Positions 7,869-15,760 of a DNA stretch of 37,630 nucleotides are shown one piece after another. Numbering within the stretch: the stretch's first letter is position 1; each line of letters starts with the position of its first letter. The notes beneath the pieces are model-generated. The model saw only the letters and a list, made by a program, of their open reading frames with translations, made no database searches and was not told the origin of the DNA. The position numbers and the translations under genes were made by a program. The stretch spans positions 1 through 37,630 of the forward strand of contig JABDOZ010000015.1 in assembly GCA_013043005.1 (NCBI GenBank), written 5' to 3'. The DNA is from Flavobacteriaceae bacterium. Lineage in GTDB: Bacteria > Bacteroidota > Bacteroidia > Flavobacteriales > Flavobacteriaceae.

Positions 7869-8642
7869 TTAGTTTGCATGCATTCTGTCAACAGTCTTAC
7901 TCATTTGTTTTAAAATAAAACTAGGAAAATAACGACTCATGAATTTCATCTGACTTGATTGCCCTGGACATATTTCATATTTGTCTTTTGAAAGGCCCTT
8001 AAGAAAGTCAGCTACCATAGCTTGAACTGACATTGCTGATATGCCTTTCATGTCTTCTTCGTTGAAATCTGCGAGCATTTCCGTTTCTGTTGCAGGTGGT
8101 GCAAGTTCAAATACTTTTACATCTGAATTTTTAAGTTGTGCCCTAAGGGACAATGTATATGAATGTGCGGCTGCTTTGGTTGCGCAATACACGGGAGAAA
8201 TTGGCAATGGAACGAAAGCGAGACCGGATGAAACCATAACCGTAGCTGCGTTTTTATTTTTTTTTAGTAAGGGTAAAAAGGCATCATTCATCCAAATTGT
8301 ACCCTTTACATTTATATCTATTTCTTTGGTTAGTTCGTTGGCAGACAAATTGTGGTCCTGCAAGTTTATGGTGGACATTACTCCAGCATTATTGATTAAA
8401 ACATTCAGGTCTGGAAATTCTTTTAAGACTTGTTCATATAATTCTTTAATAGAATCAGGATTGCTCACGTCGCTTTGGATTATTGTAACATCACCTAGTT
8501 TTTGTTTCGCATTTTCAAGTCTATCCATATTACGACCTGTTATGATGACTTTGTTTTTAGCCGCAATAAATTGTTTAGCCATCTCAAAGCCAATGCCACT
8601 TGAGCCACCTGTAATCAAGATGTTGTTTCCGTTTAGATTCAT
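7869..8642 (-). CDS. Short-chain dehydrogenase/reductase (DltE-like classical SDR)
   Basis: The 257-residue product is a classical SDR: nucleotide-binding TGGSSGIG at residues 11-18, NNAG at 84-87, catalytic Ser138/139 after strand 5, and Tyr152-x-x-x-Lys156 (YCATK). An Arg at 37 after the second strand (TGRNMDRL) favours NADPH over NADH. The PATETEM region (about 184-189) forms the substrate-side loop. Overall it resembles the DltE-type oxidoreductases of Bacteroidota; the physiological substrate is unknown. It is monocistronic, flanked on both sides by palindromic gap elements. Cytosolic, no signal peptide. The tetrad is complete, so it should be active. Confidence 0.85.
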   Translation of the reverse strand: MNLNGNNILITGGSSGIGFEMAKQFIAAKNKVIITGRNMDRLENAKQKLGDVTIIQSDVSNPDSIKELYEQVLKEFPDLNVLINNAGVMSTINLQDHNLSANELTKEIDINVKGTIWMNDAFLPLLKKNKNAATVMVSSGLAFVPLPISPVYCATKAAAHSYTLSLRAQLKNSDVKVFELAPPATETEMLADFNEEDMKGISAMSVQAMVADFLKGLSKDKYEICPGQSSQMKFMSRYFPSFILKQMSKTVDRMHAN

Positions 8643-8691
8643 AATTGTTTAATTTTTGATATTATTTAGATTGCAATTTATTTGAAATTCC

Positions 8692-8821
8692 AGCCAACGA
8701 TTTCGTGTATGATTGTGTGGGATATTTGGTTAGAATTTTCCGAGTAGTGAATATACGAAATCGAAATCAAATCTTTCAATTAACCAACTATTTGGTGCAT
8801 GAATTATACTTGTTGTTGGCT
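8692..8821. repeat. Large imperfect palindrome with outer and inner boxes
   Basis: The outer arms AGCCAAC (8692-8698) and GTTGGCT (8815-8821) are perfect complements 130 bp apart. The inner arms TTGGTTA (8726-8732) and TAACCAA (8781-8787) are also perfect complements. A further pair, GATTTCGTGTAT (8699-8710) and ATATACGAAATC (8750-8761), is near-complementary. The right part, TGCATGAATTATACTTGTTG (from 8797), matches the shared end motif, and the following GTTGGCT ends 9 bp from the stop of the downstream lipoprotein gene. The double-box layout recalls recombination or structured single-strand sites, but the box sequences do not fit the integron attC consensus exactly. Confidence 0.6.
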
Positions 8822-8830
8822 ATAGTTATT

Positions 8831-9229
8831 CTATTGTTCTTCTATGATGTATTCTGCCGAAATAAATTCAATAGAATTTATCATTGCTAATTCCAAGGAG
8901 TCTTCTTCATCAAAACTAAATGTGCAGCTAGAATTTGCCTCAATTAAATAACAGAGAGATAAATTTGTAGAAAGAAGAGAAGTTTCTAATCCGTCTGCAT
9001 TTTGAGTTATTTTATAGAAGCCATTAATATCAATATTATTTGGGTTGAAAAATTCTATTTCATATTGCAGTCTGGCAGTATTGTTACCTGTATCAGGGGT
9101 AAACTCCCAAAACAATACGTCGTAAGTCACATCAATTAAAGTCTCTTCTTCAGTTGGCATATCATCATCATTAGGACAACTAAAAAGTAATAAAAATAAG
9201 GGAAGAAATAATATTTTTTTTCGATTCAT
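8831..9229 (-). CDS. Small lipoprotein of unknown function
   Basis: The 132-residue product begins with a lipoprotein signal peptide (LLLFSC, Cys18) followed by an acidic linker (PNDDDMPTEEET, residues 19-30), a pattern often seen in surface lipoproteins of Bacteroidota. The mature part is predicted to be mostly beta strands and contains two cysteines (SLCYLIEANSSC, about residues 91-102) that could form a disulfide. I do not recognise a domain. Its 3-prime end abuts the palindromic element at 8692-8821. It marks the right edge of the accessory region; to its right (9230-9348) there is an AT-rich gap without visible structure. Confidence 0.55.
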   Translation of the reverse strand: MNRKKILFLPLFLLLFSCPNDDDMPTEEETLIDVTYDVLFWEFTPDTGNNTARLQYEIEFFNPNNIDINGFYKITQNADGLETSLLSTNLSLCYLIEANSSCTFSFDEEDSLELAMINSIEFISAEYIIEEQ

Positions 9230-9348
9230 GTTTTTGATTTAGCTTTTAAAGCAAATTAACTACAATTGGTTGTCGTATTCTAATATATCCGTTTATTGTT
9301 TAACATTGAGGGACAAATATACTTTTGAATAGCTTTTATTCACATCTC

Positions 9349-9903
9349 TTATTTCCACTTAATATTACAACCAATACTTGGTTTTTGTTTGCTTTTATTT
9401 CTTGTACCACTCAAAATGCAGTCAATGGCATGTCGCAGATCTTTGCCTGTTACAGGTATGTCATTTCCTGGTCTGGAAGCATCCAGTTGGCCTCTGTATT
9501 TTAATTTTAAATCTGCATCAAATGCATAGAGATCTGGAGTGCAAGCCGCATCATATGCTTTTGCTACATCTTGTGATTCATCATATAAATATGGAAATGG
9601 ATAGTTGTTTTCTTTAGCATGTACCTTCATTTTATCTGGACCATCTTGAGGGTAGTTAACCACCTCATTACTGGAAATGGCAATGAAGTTTACTCCTTTG
9701 GCCATATACATATTGGCTACATTAACCAATTCTTTATTTACATGGATTACAAAGGGACAATGGTTACAAATAAACATAATAACCGTTGCTTTTTTGCCTT
9801 TTAGCTCCTGTAATGATAGTATTTTGCCTGTTGCGGTATCAAATAGAGAAAAATCTGGTGCTACTGTATTTAGAGGCAGCATATTAGAAAGTGTTCTGGC
9901 CAT
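9349..9903 (-). CDS. Thioredoxin-fold protein with CNHC site (AhpC/TSA-like)
   Basis: The 184-residue product has the thioredoxin/peroxiredoxin fold: the TVAPDFSL start typical of AhpC/TSA and TlpA-like proteins, strand VIMFICNHCPF with a CxxC pair at Cys46 and Cys49, and the TPDLY cis-Pro loop at about residues 117-121. It has no signal peptide, so it is expected in the cytosol. The CNHCP motif is typical of a conserved bacterial subfamily annotated only as thioredoxin family protein; it could be a disulfide reductase or a peroxidase, and its partner is unknown. An extra Cys near the C-terminus (SIGCNIKW) is shared with that subfamily as I recall it. It is monocistronic and divergent from csaA. 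Confidence 0.8.
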   Translation of the reverse strand: MARTLSNMLPLNTVAPDFSLFDTATGKILSLQELKGKKATVIMFICNHCPFVIHVNKELVNVANMYMAKGVNFIAISSNEVVNYPQDGPDKMKVHAKENNYPFPYLYDESQDVAKAYDAACTPDLYAFDADLKLKYRGQLDASRPGNDIPVTGKDLRHAIDCILSGTRNKSKQKPSIGCNIKWK

Positions 9904-10012
9904 TTTTTATATGAATTGATTATGCATTAAAGTTAAAGAAACAAAATAATAAATGTTAATAGTTTGGCAAATTTTAATATCTTGAAACCCTAACTTACAC
10001 CTAGTATATCGC

Positions 10013-10348
10013 ATGAACGAAACCATAAATTTTGATGACTTTACCAAGGTCGATCTTCGTGTAGGAACCATTATTGAAGTGAATGATTTTCCTGAGGCTA
10101 ATAAGCCCTCTTATAAGTTAACAATTGATTTTGGAGACTTAGGAATAAAACAATCATCTGCACAAATAACTTTACTGTACAAAAAGGAGGACTTAATGGA
10201 CCGTCAAATTATTGCAGTGGTTAATTTTCCTAAAAAGCAAATAGCTAATTTCCATAGTGAGTGCTTGGTTTTAGGCGCCGTAAAGGCAAACGATGTGGTT
10301 CTATTAAAGCCTGAGAATAAAGTCCTGAACGGTTCTGTAGTGTCCTAA
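10013..10348 (+). CDS. csaA: CsaA-type tRNA-binding-domain protein
   Basis: The 111-residue protein is a stand-alone OB-fold of the tRNA-binding (EMAP/Trbp) type. It has the family opening FDDFTKVDLRVGTIIEV (residues 6-22) and the conserved QITLLY and VNFPKKQIANFHSECLVLGA segments. CsaA proteins are homodimers; in Bacillus subtilis CsaA has export-chaperone-like activity, and the fold is shared with the C-terminus of methionyl-tRNA synthetases. Length is normal for the family. It is followed after 3 bp by a BASS transporter gene and then by an acyltransferase gene that overlaps the transporter by 4 bp, so the three are probably one transcript; no functional link is obvious. Confidence 0.85.
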   Translation: MNETINFDDFTKVDLRVGTIIEVNDFPEANKPSYKLTIDFGDLGIKQSSAQITLLYKKEDLMDRQIIAVVNFPKKQIANFHSECLVLGAVKANDVVLLKPENKVLNGSVVS

Positions 10349-10351
10349 ATT

Positions 10352-11251
10352 ATGCAGAAACTGGATGACGTTGTAATAAATTTTGATTCCACAGGTCTGT
10401 GGATTCTCAATATAGCCCTGGCAGTGGTTATGTTTGGCGTGGCTTTAAACATTACTATAAATGATTTTAAAATTCTTTTAAAACAACCCAAACCGGTTTT
10501 AGTTGGAATCCTGTCTCAATTTTTTTTACTTCCCGCGCTTACTTTTTTAGTAGTTCACCTTATAAAACCACAAGCCAGTATTGCTTTGGGCATGATGATG
10601 GTGGCAGCTTGTCCTGGTGGAAATATCTCTAATTTTTTCACCCATTTAGCCAAAGGTAATACAGCATTATCTGTGAGTTTAACGGCCTTTGCAACTTTTT
10701 TAGCAATGATCATGACGCCTTTTAATTTTCAGTTTTATGGTAGTTTATATGAACCAACTTCTGCAATCATTAAAAGTGTTGAACTAAATCCTTTAGAACT
10801 GGTTAAATTGGTTACACTTATTCTTGGAATCCCATTGGTAATTGGCATGTTTATGAGGCATAAGCGACCTAAATTGTCCATTTGGTTATCCAGAATATTA
10901 AAACCAGTTTCCATCATGGTCTTTGTAGCTATTGTTGTTATAGCTTTTACAAATAACCTGGATGTATTTAATGATCATATTCATCATGTTCTTTTATTAG
11001 GTATTGGTCATAATGCATTGGCTCTTTTACTGGGTTTTATTGTTGCAAAGTTGTTTGCATTATCAAAAAATAATCGAAGAACTTTAGCTATTGAGACTGG
11101 AATACAAAATTCCGGATTAGGATTACTACTTATTTTTACCTTTTTTGATGGTTTAGGCGGTATGGCCATTTTAGCTGCATTTTGGGGTATTTGGCATATA
11201 GTATCTGGATTGTTGCTGGCGAGTTATTGGTCTTCAAAAAAAATTAAATGA
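10352..11251 (+). CDS. BASS-family sodium-dependent organic anion transporter
   Basis: The 299-residue membrane protein has about nine to ten hydrophobic helices and matches the bile acid:sodium symporter family. The two sodium-site signatures are visible: the core-helix motif CPGGNISN (about residues 87-94) and the crossed-helix motif IETGIQNSGL (about 247-256, with the Glu and Gln-Asn pair). Bacterial members move organic anions such as bile salts, pantothenate or keto acids with sodium; the substrate here cannot be assigned. It begins 3 bp after csaA and overlaps the downstream acyltransferase gene by ATGA, indicating translational coupling. Confidence 0.85.
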   Translation: MQKLDDVVINFDSTGLWILNIALAVVMFGVALNITINDFKILLKQPKPVLVGILSQFFLLPALTFLVVHLIKPQASIALGMMMVAACPGGNISNFFTHLAKGNTALSVSLTAFATFLAMIMTPFNFQFYGSLYEPTSAIIKSVELNPLELVKLVTLILGIPLVIGMFMRHKRPKLSIWLSRILKPVSIMVFVAIVVIAFTNNLDVFNDHIHHVLLLGIGHNALALLLGFIVAKLFALSKNNRRTLAIETGIQNSGLGLLLIFTFFDGLGGMAILAAFWGIWHIVSGLLLASYWSSKKIK

Positions 11252-12279
11252 AAAAACTATGGTTACATAGCGTTAGAGGGTATATTAAATTGGGAATGTT
11301 CTTTTATTTTAAGAAGATAGAAGTACATCATGTTGAAAACGTGCCTAAAGACAAATCTGTCTTAATATTATCAAACCACCAGAATGCTTTGTTAGATGCC
11401 TTATTGATAGCCACCAAATGTGGACGCTTTGTTCATTATTTAACCAGAGCGAGTGTATTTAAAAAATCATTTGTAGATACCCTTTTGAGAAGTTTACAAA
11501 TGCTTCCAGTATATAGAGTAAGGGATGGATGGAATAACCTTTCGAAGAATAATCCGATCTTTGAAACCTGTTCAGAATTACTTAGCAAAAACGAAGGTGT
11601 AGTTATTTTTCCTGAAGGAAGTCACAATTTAAATAGAACTGTAAGACCATTAAGCAAGGGTTTTACCAGAATAATTTTTGAGACTTTAAAAAAATACCCT
11701 GAAACTGATTTACAATTGGTGCCTGTTGGTTTAAACTTCATTAAAGCGAAAGAGTGGGAGGATAGTGTGTCCATTTATTTTGGAGAACCTATAAAAGCGA
11801 AAAATTACATTACGGATTATACTAATGCTGATGTTTTAGCATTAAAACAAGTTGTGCACTCAAATATTAGTGAATTAACAACGCATATACCAAGTGACGA
11901 TTATGACACTATTTTAAACAGATTAGAAGAATTGAATGTCAACTTCCTAGATCCAGTTAGAACAAACAAATGTATTGCTTCAAATTTTGAAGAGTGTATT
12001 GTGAATAAACGAAATAGTTTCTCTGTATTTAAATCTGTTTTAAAGTTTTTATTGAAGATTCTATTGATTGGACCTTACTTAATCTGGAGTTACTATGCAA
12101 AACCCAAAATTGTTGAAATTGAGTTTATGTCTACTTTCCGTTTTGCAGTTGCATTAACCTTAGTGCCAATCTGGTTGATCTTTTTTGGTGTACTTTTCTT
12201 GTTTTTATTTGGATGGATGGCAGGAGTTGGATTTGTAGTGTTCGTATTGCTTGTGGAACTTCTGTTGATTAAATTTTGA
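11248..12279 (+). CDS. PlsC-like lysophospholipid acyltransferase with membrane tail
   Basis: The 343-residue product carries the acyltransferase block I motif NHQNALLDA (about residues 47-55, NHx4D catalytic pair) and block III FPEGSH (about 121-126), with the usual spacing. It therefore should transfer an acyl chain to a lysophosphatidic-acid-like acceptor at the cytoplasmic face of the membrane. Block IV is suggested by VPVGLN. The C-terminal 75 residues contain two strongly hydrophobic segments, unlike the minimal PlsC, so this is a longer Bacteroidota variant and may not be the housekeeping AGPAT. Its start overlaps the stop of the BASS gene by 4 bp. A rho-independent hairpin follows at 12287. 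Confidence 0.8.
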   Translation: MKKLWLHSVRGYIKLGMFFYFKKIEVHHVENVPKDKSVLILSNHQNALLDALLIATKCGRFVHYLTRASVFKKSFVDTLLRSLQMLPVYRVRDGWNNLSKNNPIFETCSELLSKNEGVVIFPEGSHNLNRTVRPLSKGFTRIIFETLKKYPETDLQLVPVGLNFIKAKEWEDSVSIYFGEPIKAKNYITDYTNADVLALKQVVHSNISELTTHIPSDDYDTILNRLEELNVNFLDPVRTNKCIASNFEECIVNKRNSFSVFKSVLKFLLKILLIGPYLIWSYYAKPKIVEIEFMSTFRFAVALTLVPIWLIFFGVLFLFLFGWMAGVGFVVFVLLVELLLIKF

Positions 12280-12286
12280 CATAAAA

Positions 12287-12312
12287 AAACCGCTACTGTT
12301 AGATAGCGGTTT
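12287..12312. terminator. Bidirectional rho-independent terminator
   Basis: AAACCGCTA (12287-12295) pairs perfectly with TAGCGGTTT (12304-12312), loop of 8 nt. Read leftwards the stem is followed by a run of seven T, so it is a strong terminator for the DUF3276 gene. Read rightwards the tail is only TTTATAT, a weaker stop for the acyltransferase operon. It sits between two convergent genes. Confidence 0.8.
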
Positions 12313-12331
12313 ATATAGAATTTGTTATTGC

Positions 12332-12742
12332 TTATATATCATCAAAATCAACGTCTGTAAAGTTTTCTGTAGCATTCTTGTCTTTTGCCTCTACTTTCTC
12401 TTCAACTTTGTTTTGCGCAGGTGCAGCATCATTTTCATATTCCTTTTTAAAATCTTTTTGATGACGCTCGCTAATTACCTCTTCACCTTTTTCTGTGATA
12501 ATATAATCTGTCATTTCTGCCAGAATTTCTCTGAATTCTGAAAAATCTTCTTTGTAAAGATAGATCTTGTGTTTCTTGTAGTGGAAAGAACCATCGTCAT
12601 TTGTAAACTTTTTGCTTTCCGTAATTGTTAAGTAATAATCTCCAGCTTTGGTCGCTCTTACATCAAAAAAATATGTACGTCTTCCAGCTCTTAATACTTT
12701 TGAAAATATCTCTTCTTGCTCCATCATATCATTGTAACCCAT
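12332..12742 (-). CDS. PUR-family (DUF3276) DNA/RNA-binding protein
   Basis: The 136-residue product fits the Bacteroidota PUR-alpha-like family (DUF3276). The PUR repeat spans roughly residues 8-85, with EEIFSKVLRAGRRTYFFDVR, DYYLTITESK and a Lys-rich hairpin (FHYKKHKIYLYKEDFSEF). It is followed by a low-complexity acidic tail (about 105-136) ending TDVDFDDI. PUR domains bind single-stranded nucleic acid; in spirochaetes the homologue dimerises and regulates genes. It is monocistronic, ends at the terminator at 12287-12312, and has an A/T-rich leader. The ATG is followed by two further Met codons (residues 6 and 7), so the start could be slightly later. Confidence 0.85.
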   Translation of the reverse strand: MGYNDMMEQEEIFSKVLRAGRRTYFFDVRATKAGDYYLTITESKKFTNDDGSFHYKKHKIYLYKEDFSEFREILAEMTDYIITEKGEEVISERHQKDFKKEYENDAAPAQNKVEEKVEAKDKNATENFTDVDFDDI

Positions 12743-12891
12743 AATCTTATTGTATTAAATATTTAGTTGTTAATTGCTATCAAAAATCTAAAAAAAATAC
12801 GAAGCAGCCAAAAATTAATGTATTTCTTTTTCATCAATTTTAAATTAGGAATTGTTAAGAACTCTGGTCAACTTTCAACAGATTTCCTTTC

Positions 12892-14661
12892 TTAAATGTC
12901 AATATTAGGATTTGATGTTTCAGAGAGTTGTTTTAAATATAGATCTTTATAATAACCCGATTGATTTATTAGTAACTCATGTGTTCCTTCCTGAGTTATT
13001 TTTCCATCTTCCAGAACAATTATTTTATCAGCATTCTTGGCAGAGGAAACTCTGTGACTGACAATAATTGTAGTTTTGTTTGTAGAAACTTTATCCAGAT
13101 TGTTGAGTATTTTTTCTTCGGTTTCAGTATCTACTGCAGATAAACAGTCGTCAAACAATAATATTTTAGGGTCTTTAATTATTGCTCTGGCAATTGAAAT
13201 TCGTTGCTTTTGTCCACCTGAAAGTGTAATCCCTCGTTCTCCAAGCATGGTATCATAGCCTTTATTGAATTTAACTATGTTTTTGTGAACTACAGATTTT
13301 TTAGCAGCTTTAATAACCAAATTATCAGATGCATCCTCCTTTCCAAACTTAATATTGTTCTTTATAGTATCAGAGAATAAAAAGGCATCTTGCGGCACAT
13401 AACCAATGTTGTTCCTTAAACTAGTTAAATTATGATTCGTAATTGGTATATTATCTATGAGTACTACTCCGTCGTCAATATCATATAACCTGCCTATCAG
13501 ATTAAGTATAGTGGATTTGCCTGAGCCAGTTTTTCCAATAATTGCCAAGGTTCTACCTGCATCTATTTTAAAATTAATATCCTTCAAGGCTTGAATATTG
13601 GTGTCTTCATAAGTAAAGGATACATTTTTAAACTCGATTGTGCCATTCACAACAGTAGGGTTCTCAATTGTATTTTTTATTTGTGGTTCAATTTTCAAAA
13701 ATTCATTGATACGCTTTTGAGAAGCTTCTGCCTGCTGTACAATAGATGTTACCCAACCAACCGTGGCGACTGGCCATGTCAGCATATTTACATATATAAT
13801 AAATTTCGCAATAATACCCACACTTTCAATTTCCCCGGCAATGTATTGTTTTCCACCAATATAAATAACTAATAAATTACTGGCGCCTATCAGCAGCATC
13901 ATCAATGGGAAGAACAAGGCCTGAACTTTTGCCAGATTAACTTGTTTTTCTTTGCTCTCATCTGCAAGTAAATCAAAATTATTAAAGGTCTGAGGCTCTA
14001 TACCATACGCTTTAATAACAGAAATTCCTGAAAAAGCTTCCTGAGTGAAGGTAGATAGTTTAGACAGATATTGTTGAACAATAGTGCTACGCTTATTTAT
14101 TTCCCCACTCAACTTGTAAATGATCACTGATAATATCGGTAATGGAATTATAGTATATAATGTAAGCGTTGGTGCTTGACTATACATAAAACTGAGTGCC
14201 ACTACAAATAGTGTAATGGTATTAATACTATACATGATAGCGGGTCCAGCATACATCCTTACTCTGGATACATCTTCACTGATCCGGTTCATAAGATCAC
14301 CGGTTCTGTTTTGCTTATAAAAATTTAAAGATAGCTTTTGATATTGCTGGTAAACCTCATTTTTAAGATCGTATTCCACATAACGTGACACGTTAATTAT
14401 GGTTTGCCTCATTATAAAGGTGAAAAAACCTGCGATAATAGTTGTACCAACTAAAAACAATATTTTTTCAAGTAAATTAGATTTAAATACTTCAATTTCA
14501 TCCGCATTTTGAATTTGCTCATTTACTACATCAATTGTAGACCCAATGAGTTCAGGAACAAAAACAGTGAAAAGTTTAGCAATTATGGTGATAATTATTC
14601 CAATAAATAATCGAACACGATACTTATAAAAATGCTTATTTAAATGGAGTAATTCTTTCAT
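12892..14661 (-). CDS. MsbA/MdlA-type ABC exporter (fused permease-ATPase)
   Basis: The 589-residue half-transporter has six transmembrane helices in residues 15-315 and an ATPase domain from about 340. Walker A is GKTGSGKST (376-384), the Q-loop is YVPQD (421-425), the signature LSGGQ (480-484), Walker B ILLFD (500-504), and the switch His536. At the position after Walker B, where canonical exporters have the catalytic Glu, there is Asp505 (FDDCLSAVD). In characterised heterodimeric exporters such as TM287/288 or BmrCD the half with Asp provides the degenerate ATP site, so this subunit may work with a second half-transporter, which is not adjacent. Substrate unknown; lipid or drug export is typical. 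It is divergent from nusB. Confidence 0.88.
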   Translation of the reverse strand: MKELLHLNKHFYKYRVRLFIGIIITIIAKLFTVFVPELIGSTIDVVNEQIQNADEIEVFKSNLLEKILFLVGTTIIAGFFTFIMRQTIINVSRYVEYDLKNEVYQQYQKLSLNFYKQNRTGDLMNRISEDVSRVRMYAGPAIMYSINTITLFVVALSFMYSQAPTLTLYTIIPLPILSVIIYKLSGEINKRSTIVQQYLSKLSTFTQEAFSGISVIKAYGIEPQTFNNFDLLADESKEKQVNLAKVQALFFPLMMLLIGASNLLVIYIGGKQYIAGEIESVGIIAKFIIYVNMLTWPVATVGWVTSIVQQAEASQKRINEFLKIEPQIKNTIENPTVVNGTIEFKNVSFTYEDTNIQALKDINFKIDAGRTLAIIGKTGSGKSTILNLIGRLYDIDDGVVLIDNIPITNHNLTSLRNNIGYVPQDAFLFSDTIKNNIKFGKEDASDNLVIKAAKKSVVHKNIVKFNKGYDTMLGERGITLSGGQKQRISIARAIIKDPKILLFDDCLSAVDTETEEKILNNLDKVSTNKTTIIVSHRVSSAKNADKIIVLEDGKITQEGTHELLINQSGYYKDLYLKQLSETSNPNIDI

Positions 14662-14693
14662 TATATGGCAAGGAGGCTAATTTTTTAGACCAA

Positions 14694-14701
14694 CAAAGAT
14701 A
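14694..14701 (-). promoter_or_regulatory. -7 promoter element for the ABC exporter gene
   Basis: The minus strand reads TATCTTTG, an exact match to TAnnTTTG, 32 nt upstream of the exporter ATG at 14661. It lies only 19 bp from the oppositely directed nusB promoter element, so the two promoters are arranged face to back within a 118-bp divergent region and may interfere with each other. Confidence 0.55.
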
Positions 14702-14720
14702 CATGAATAAAAAATAATAC

Positions 14721-14728
14721 TACTTTTG
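14721..14728 (+). promoter_or_regulatory. -7 promoter element for nusB
   Basis: TACTTTTG matches TAnnTTTG exactly and lies 51 nt upstream of the nusB ATG. No TTG is seen at the usual -33 spacing, so the match rests on the -7 box alone. Confidence 0.5.
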
Positions 14729-14779
14729 CTTAGTTAAATTTAGTTACATATCTTAACTCAATAAAGGTTCTTAATTATT

Positions 14780-15724
14780 ATGCTTAGCAGAAGACATATT
14801 CGTGTTAAAGTAATGCAGACCATCTATGCCTTCAACAATTCTGAAAGTATCGATTTAAAGCTACCTCAAAAACAATTGCTGCTAAGTATGCAAGACATGT
14901 ACAATTTGTATTTATTGCTCGTATCTCTGCTCATAGAAGTTCATTCCAAAGCCGAAGACCATCTAAACAAGTCAAAATTAAAACACCTAGCTACCTTACA
15001 AGAAAAAAATCCAAACAAAAAATTTGTTGATAATATACTTTTGCAGGAACTAAAACACAACAAAGCCTTTCAGGAAGTCCTGAAAAAAAGAAAACCGAAC
15101 GATTGGAAGCTTGATAGTGAATATGTGGAGATCGTTTTCAAGAAAATTCTGGATAGTGAAATTTATTTAACATACATGCAGTCTCAAAACTCCTCCTTTA
15201 ATGAGGATAAGAAGTTTGTTTTAGATGTATTTAAAATTATTATAGCTCCGGATGAAAAACTATATGACTACATAGAAGATAAAAAGCTGACTTGGCTGGA
15301 TGATCTTCCTGTTGTAAATACCGGGATTGTTAAATTATTGAAAAAGACGAAGAGAAATGCAAATGAATCTTATTATTTGCCTGCACTTTACAGAGATGAA
15401 GAAGATAAGGACTTTGCTATAGAACTTCTGCAAAAGACCATTTTGAATCAAAATGAATACAATAAGGAAATAGCTTCCAGAACAACCAATTGGGATAGTG
15501 ATCGACTTGCGGTATTAGATAGTATTTTATTGAAGATGGCTATTTGTGAATTGCAAAATTTTCCGTCTATTCCAACTAAAGTAACCATGAATGAATATCT
15601 GGAAATAGCCAAGGAATATTCAACCCCTAAAAGTAGTGTCTTTATCAATGGAATTTTGGATAAAATAGTAAAGGAATATAGTGATAAAGGAAAGTTAAAT
15701 AAAACTGGAAGAGGATTGATGTAA
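14780..15724 (+). CDS. nusB: Transcription antitermination factor NusB (long Bacteroidota form)
   Basis: The 314-residue product opens with the NusB signature LSRRHIRVKVMQTIYAF (residues 2-18). It has the second conserved block near the C-terminus: WDSDRLAVLDSILLKMAICE (about 238-257), then PTKVTMNEYLEIAKEYSTPKSSVFINGILDKI. NusB with NusE (S10) binds BoxA RNA and supports rRNA transcription antitermination. Bacteroidota NusB is about twice the Escherichia coli length because the two NusB halves are separated by a helical insertion (here about 60-200), so the size is normal for the phylum. It heads the conserved order nusB-DUF1573-yajC, with 36 nt before the next start. Confidence 0.9.
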   Translation: MLSRRHIRVKVMQTIYAFNNSESIDLKLPQKQLLLSMQDMYNLYLLLVSLLIEVHSKAEDHLNKSKLKHLATLQEKNPNKKFVDNILLQELKHNKAFQEVLKKRKPNDWKLDSEYVEIVFKKILDSEIYLTYMQSQNSSFNEDKKFVLDVFKIIIAPDEKLYDYIEDKKLTWLDDLPVVNTGIVKLLKKTKRNANESYYLPALYRDEEDKDFAIELLQKTILNQNEYNKEIASRTTNWDSDRLAVLDSILLKMAICELQNFPSIPTKVTMNEYLEIAKEYSTPKSSVFINGILDKIVKEYSDKGKLNKTGRGLM

Positions 15725-15760
15725 CAATTTTTTTACTATTTTTAGCCTTTGAAAATAAAA

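Noticed and set aside
8041-8652. 203-codon plus-strand open frame opposite the SDR gene
   Set aside because: It is the antisense of an SDR gene with complete catalytic motifs; no independent evidence for coding.
1821-8821. Classical integron cassette array with attC sites
   Set aside because: The layout is cassette-like, but the terminal boxes (for example AGCCAAC/GTTGGCT) do not match RYYYAAC/GTTRRRY exactly, spacing between outer and inner boxes is too long, and no integron integrase is in the window. Kept only as a general recombination-site hypothesis.
14671-14677. AAGGAGG-like Shine-Dalgarno sequence
   Set aside because: It is on the plus strand, while the adjacent start is on the minus strand and nusB begins about 100 bp away. 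It cannot serve either gene.
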